Under the pieces are notes generated by a model. It worked only from the letters and a program-made list of their open reading frames with translations. It did not search any database and was not told the origin of the DNA. The translations under genes and the position numbers were made by a program. From assembly GCF_020740795.1 (NCBI RefSeq), contig NC_067295.1:1054501-1118500 (forward strand): 64,000 nt of DNA, given 5' to 3'. This document shows, piece by piece, positions 55,997 to 64,000 of the stretch. The stretch's first letter is position 1; each line of letters opens with the position of its first letter. The DNA is from Apus apus (Eukaryota > Chordata > Aves > Apodiformes > Apodidae).

Positions 55997-58900
55997 AGCA
56001 CAGTCCCCGCAGCGCCCCGTTAGTCACCCTGTGACAGTCAGGCACTCACTAGGTACCACCCAGAGTTAGCAACCCCTTGCTTAGCCCGCCTGTCCTCTCG
56101 GTAGGATGTTGTTTACACCTTGGTCTTTAAATGCACTTTGAAACGGAGAGGGCATTAGGGTGTCACCCGCCTCTGGAGGCTGGGGCTTTTGTTTTTAATT
56201 ATAAGCAACACATCGATCCAATGTTTGTGATACTTGATGTCACGTTGTCCTCTAGACTGAGCTGAGGAAAGTCGAGCTGGTTAATCTGAGGAGACCCCAG
56301 GTCTGGTGGTGCGTCCTCAGGCCGTGGCTCAGTCTGGTTTATTCAGGGAAATGACTCTTGGCACGTGTGGTGATGTAGTGGCTGTGTTTGGAATTAGCCT
56401 TTGGCCTTGGGGTGATGATCTTTCTGTACAAGGTCCTGTTTGGGGTACAGCTGCTGCAAGTGCGGCAGCAGGTCACAGGAGCTGAGATCCCTGGAATCCA
56501 TCTCCTTGATTTGACCTTTTCAATGGCACTTGGGATGAGATTAGGACGATTCCACTCACAGGACACAAACAGTGTCTGCTGTGTTTGTCCATTGGGTGTA
56601 TGTGTAAAGCACATGTACATATAAGAACTCCCCCATTCTGAATATATATCAGAATATATTTAAAATATAAATTTAAGTAGAGTGTATGATAATATATCAT
56701 TTCCCAGAAGGGAGGATTAGAGGAATGTACTTCACTGATCACAGTACTTCTCCCAAAGTTTTTGCATTTGGCAATGCAGAAAGAGTGTAGCCACATAGGA
56801 CTGTCCCTCACCACTGCTGCTTCCCAGGAATAACTGGTTTGGTACCAAGTTCCTTCTTGTACTTCCCTCAGCATCGACGTAGCTGCTTCCCTTGGCTTCA
56901 GCTGCAGACAGGATTTAAGGTTCAGGCCACAGGGGTGGATGCAGGGCACGGTCCAGCTTTGCTCCAAAGTAATCCTGTGGGTGCTGGCTGCGTGTGACAA
57001 CGGCATGTGCTTCCTTTAAATACCTGAGGGGAAGACCTTCCTCAGGGGCCTGCTGGGGGGCCTGGCTCTGGCTGCTTGGAGTGCTCTCTTGCTCAGGGTG
57101 ATTTCAGACTGATCTGTGGGTGATGCACAGCTAGGGCTCCCAGGTAGATTTTTATTTTTATGCTGGCTGAATCAAAGGCTGCAGCTGAAAGCTTCTGCAT
57201 TACAGAATTAGGTGAGAAATTATATATGCAAATAACATGTTTTTATTCCATAGATTCCAGTATCAGCAGGTGAATTTAAGCACTGGCCTTCCTTCCTCTC
57301 CCACTGCTCAGCTGGATAGGCTGGCAGTGTGCCAAGGCCATTTCCTTCCACTCAGACACTCGAAACAAGCAGACTTTAGCCCTGTGTTTGTACAGCAATA
57401 ACTGTGTGGTTCCTGTTGTCTGTCAGTGTTCCCAGAGTATCAGCTGGATCTTGTCAAAGGGTGTTTGTATCTGGGGGGGAGTGGAGGGAAGCACAAATAA
57501 TCCCTCCCCTGTTCCTGTCTTCAGCTGGAAGGCTGGGACTGGGTAAAGAAACACTTCCAGGTAGAGCTTTGACATTATCTGGGTAAGGTGGACATGGGGT
57601 TAGGGGGTTGCTTCAGGTAGGGCCAAACTTAGGGGTGTGTCTTTGGTTCAGTTCCTGTCTCTGGTGCTTAGAAATTCAGAACATGTTGAGTGGAGGAGGC
57701 AGTGCCAGGGGAGGTGCTGGGCCTCACTGGCTGTCCTGCCAGCATTGCTCACTGCACCAGGGAACCCGTACCTCCAGCCACCTCTGCTGCAATGTCCCTG
57801 TGAAGGTGTCAGTCCTGCTTCAAAACTCTGTATCAGCTTCCAAACGGTTTTTGAGCCTCTACTTGAATTCACATTAAACTTACAAACCTGCTTTCCCTTG
57901 GCCTTGTCTGGTTTTGTAGTCTCGTCTGGGTGAGGTTTGGTGCAGCTGGATGTGTGGGAGTCCTGGGGTAGGGGCAGTCTGAGTGTATCATCCACACTCC
58001 TTGTGCGCAGTGTCAGGGAAGGAAATCCAAACCCTGGAGCAGATTGCTGTAGTGCCCAGAGCTGTGCAGGGCTCTTAGCGTGGGCTGGGATTTGAGCAGA
58101 GCACAGAGCAGAATGCAATCATCCTTTCACAAATGTTGTTTTATCGAGGGTTGTGCTTCACTCCTGTGCCTTGGGCAGGGAAGGAGGGACGTGTCTGCCG
58201 TGCGGCCAGTAGAACCTCTCAGGGGGGAAGCTGTTGCAGCGTGGTTTTGAAATGTCTGCTAAGCTCTGCTGCAGCAAATGCCTCATTTCTAATGCCCATG
58301 TGCAGAAGCAGAACTGGTGGAGTGACCATCCCTCACTTTCCTGCCCTTCTCAGAGCTGCAGACACTGCTGATCTGTGTTCTCAGCTTTGCTGTTTGAAAG
58401 GAGTGGAGGTGATGGCTGGTTGACTCCAGTGGCCAGAGCACTCTGGAGTGAATTGGTCTGGAGTTGGAGTTCACGTTCCACAGAAGCAGCGTGCCAGGGC
58501 ATGATGGTGATCCTCTGAAATGGCTGCTCTTTGACTTGGAAAGAGGCTGAGAGAGGAGGGGAATTACTAGTGCCTTGATGACAAGAAACTCCAGGATGAG
58601 CTGCCCTCTTGGTGGCGTTGGATCAGTCCTGAGCCACATTTGATTGGAAAATGCCTAAAAGCCGTGTTGTCCCTTGATAGATCCCGTGTGCAGGAATGTT
58701 GCTAAGCTTTTCCTGCCTCCTTTCAGTTGGGTGATGTCTGGCTGGCACGTCTGAGGAACACTGAGCTCCTGGGGGCTCCTGGACTGCTCGGGAAAACCAC
58801 AGTCTGGTGACCTGGGAGCCCCACAGGTGTTTCTCATCACAGGACGTGGGTGTTTGCATGAGTGCCACTGCGGTTGTGGCCATGACTTTGGAGCAGGGAT

Positions 58901-59463
58901 GCTCTTCCCCGGGCTCTGGATGAAGCAAGGGCCATAGGTGGAACACAAGCCTGTCTGTGCAGCCAAGGCTGGAGGGCAGCAGCCTGCAGGATCAACACTT
59001 GGCTTCAGCCCAGGGAGCTCCGGCAGCAGAGAGTTCATGTTGAAATGTAGAAATAACTGATGACAAGGGCAGGCTGCCACTTCTCTCTGTTCATTGTGTC
59101 TCTTAATGAGACTCCCCCGGTCCCGCTGGCGGGCCCTGCCAGCGGGGGGGGGTGCACACAAAGCCCCCCGTTGTCTTCCCCTGCCCCCCCAGCCGACTGG
59201 CCAGGTGAGCAGGAAGAGCTGAGTTCTGCGCCGACAGCCGCGCTCCCCCCTTCCCTTCGCCTCTCCCCAGGTGGCAGCTCTAAGGTTTCACCTCCCTGGG
59301 GGTTTGAGCCCAGGAGCTCCTGGCTGGGAAGCCCTCTGTCCCCAAGGGACACGGGTTGACACTTTGCAGGTGCACGCTTGTGTTTCCTGGAGCTGGGGAG
59401 GATGCAGAGCCCGCGTGCCAGGGGGCAGAGCTGCAGCATCGAGCTCCGGGCCTGAGCTGCAGG
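55997..59463 (+). other. PGP 3' UTR and spacer before BRICD5
   Basis: 3.4 kb with no recognisable gene or repeat. I found no canonical AATAAA on the plus strand soon after the PGP stop; an ATTAAA lies near 57873. 56640-56700 is AT-rich (ATATATCAGAATATATTTAA). The last 400 bp before BRICD5 are GC-rich and probably hold its promoter. Confidence 0.5.
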
Positions 59464-63384
<3,921 letters not shown>

Positions 63385-63830
63385 GTCCTGTGGCAGTGGA
63401 TGCCCTCTCACTGCTCTACATACTTGAACTGGATTCCTGAAAAGCCTCCGATGTCAACAAGAAAGGTAACACCTACAGTATCCTCCAAAAGCTTCCTGCT
63501 GATTTCATGCTGCAGTTCAGGGGAGTTTAGAACAATAAGAGGACTCTGCTCCATACAGACACTTCATTTGCAGCTCCAGGACTGCCTTGTCCATAGGTAG
63601 TAAGAGATCCAGGCCTAGAGGAATCATGTGGAGTAGCTGCTGTTCATGGTTAAGTGCCTTGTTCAATACGAGGGCATGACATTTGTAGGGCTTGGCTTTA
63701 CGACTGCAGCTCTCCAAGTCAGTCTGTGAAATACTCTGAATAAAGGGATTGCAAACCAAGAAAACAGCTCCTGCCTTTCCTCTCTTTGCTCGGCCTCTTC
63801 CATCATGGAGAAAGGCTGATTTTATTTATT
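63385..63830 (+). other. BRICD5: BRICD5 3' UTR and short spacer
   Basis: Non-coding sequence after the BRICD5 stop, with AATAAA at 63739-63744 as its likely poly(A) signal. The minus-strand open frame inside it has no resemblance to a known family. Confidence 0.6.
63739..63744 (+). terminator. BRICD5: Candidate BRICD5 poly(A) signal
   Basis: Canonical AATAAA 355 nt downstream of the stop codon, the first one on this strand. Confidence 0.65.
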
Positions 63831-63839
63831 TTTTTCCCA
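63830..63839 (-). terminator. Minus-strand poly(A) signals of a convergent gene
   Basis: The plus strand reads TTTTATTTATTTTTTT, giving two overlapping AATAAA hexamers on the minus strand; coordinates are good to within one or two bases. In human MLST8 converges on BRICD5, so these may end an MLST8 transcript coming from beyond the right edge. No MLST8 coding sequence is visible. Confidence 0.35.
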
Positions 63840-64000
63840 CTTTGTGGTACAAGAACATCACAAAGCTGTCAGCAGCCATGCCAGAGGGATTCCTCCAGCT
63901 GAACCACACCCAGCTCCCCTCTGCAGGACCATGCCTCCCCTTCCCATTTCCTTTAGTCCCAGCAGCTTCCCTCAGAGGCCACGCTTCAGTAGGGATCTGC
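63840..64000. other. Right edge, possible 3' UTR of a convergent gene
   Basis: No coding similarity seen. If the minus-strand poly(A) signals are used, this is the 3' UTR of the next gene. Confidence 0.3.

Noticed and set aside
63517-63759. Minus-strand frame considered as the last exon of MLST8
   Set aside because: No WD-repeat similarity and no match to the MLST8 C-terminus; it overlaps the BRICD5 3' UTR.

Overview
The window is vertebrate nuclear DNA, most likely from a bird. Genes are split by GT-AG introns, promoters are GC-rich and CpG-dense, and the two interspersed repeats I recognise are 3' ends of CR1 LINEs of the avian type. There are no bacterial features. I could build five protein-coding genes exon by exon with every splice phase closing, in the order GRID2IP(-), ZDHHC4(+), E4F1(-), PGP(+), BRICD5(+).

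GRID2IP (delphilin, a synaptic scaffold of Purkinje cells) fills 1.4-34.1 kb on the minus strand as 22 coding exons giving about 1229 residues: two tandem PDZ domains, a harmonin-N-like domain, a third PDZ, a second harmonin-N-like domain, a proline-rich linker and a C-terminal FH2 domain. Its 9.5 kb intron holds a tiny alternative first exon (28152-28165) that starts Met-Ser-Cys and lies next to its own CpG-rich stretch. It fits the palmitoylated short delphilin isoform. From 34.1 to 39.2 kb lie the divergent 5' flanks of GRID2IP and ZDHHC4.

ZDHHC4 (39.2-45.0 kb) is a six-exon ER palmitoyltransferase of about 340 residues. It converges tail to tail on E4F1 (46.2-54.1 kb), a 14-exon zinc-finger regulator and ubiquitin ligase of about 795 residues. 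E4F1 and PGP (phosphoglycolate/glycerol-3-phosphate phosphatase, 54.6-56.0 kb, two exons, about 317 residues) are head to head across a 557-bp CpG-rich region with five CCAAT boxes and a 12-bp tandem repeat. BRICD5 (59.5-63.4 kb, six exons, about 226 residues) is a single-pass membrane protein with a BRICHOS domain. Poly(A) signals on the minus strand near 63.83 kb suggest that a convergent gene (MLST8, by human gene order) ends just inside the right edge.

The gene order is informative. GRID2IP and ZDHHC4 are neighbours on human 7p22.1, while E4F1, PGP and BRICD5 are neighbours on human 16p13.3. The window therefore spans a join between two blocks that are on separate human chromosomes, consistent with a bird chromosome like chicken 14. 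The genes do not form one pathway. What they share is compact packing: a shared divergent promoter, tail-to-tail 3' ends and short introns outside GRID2IP.
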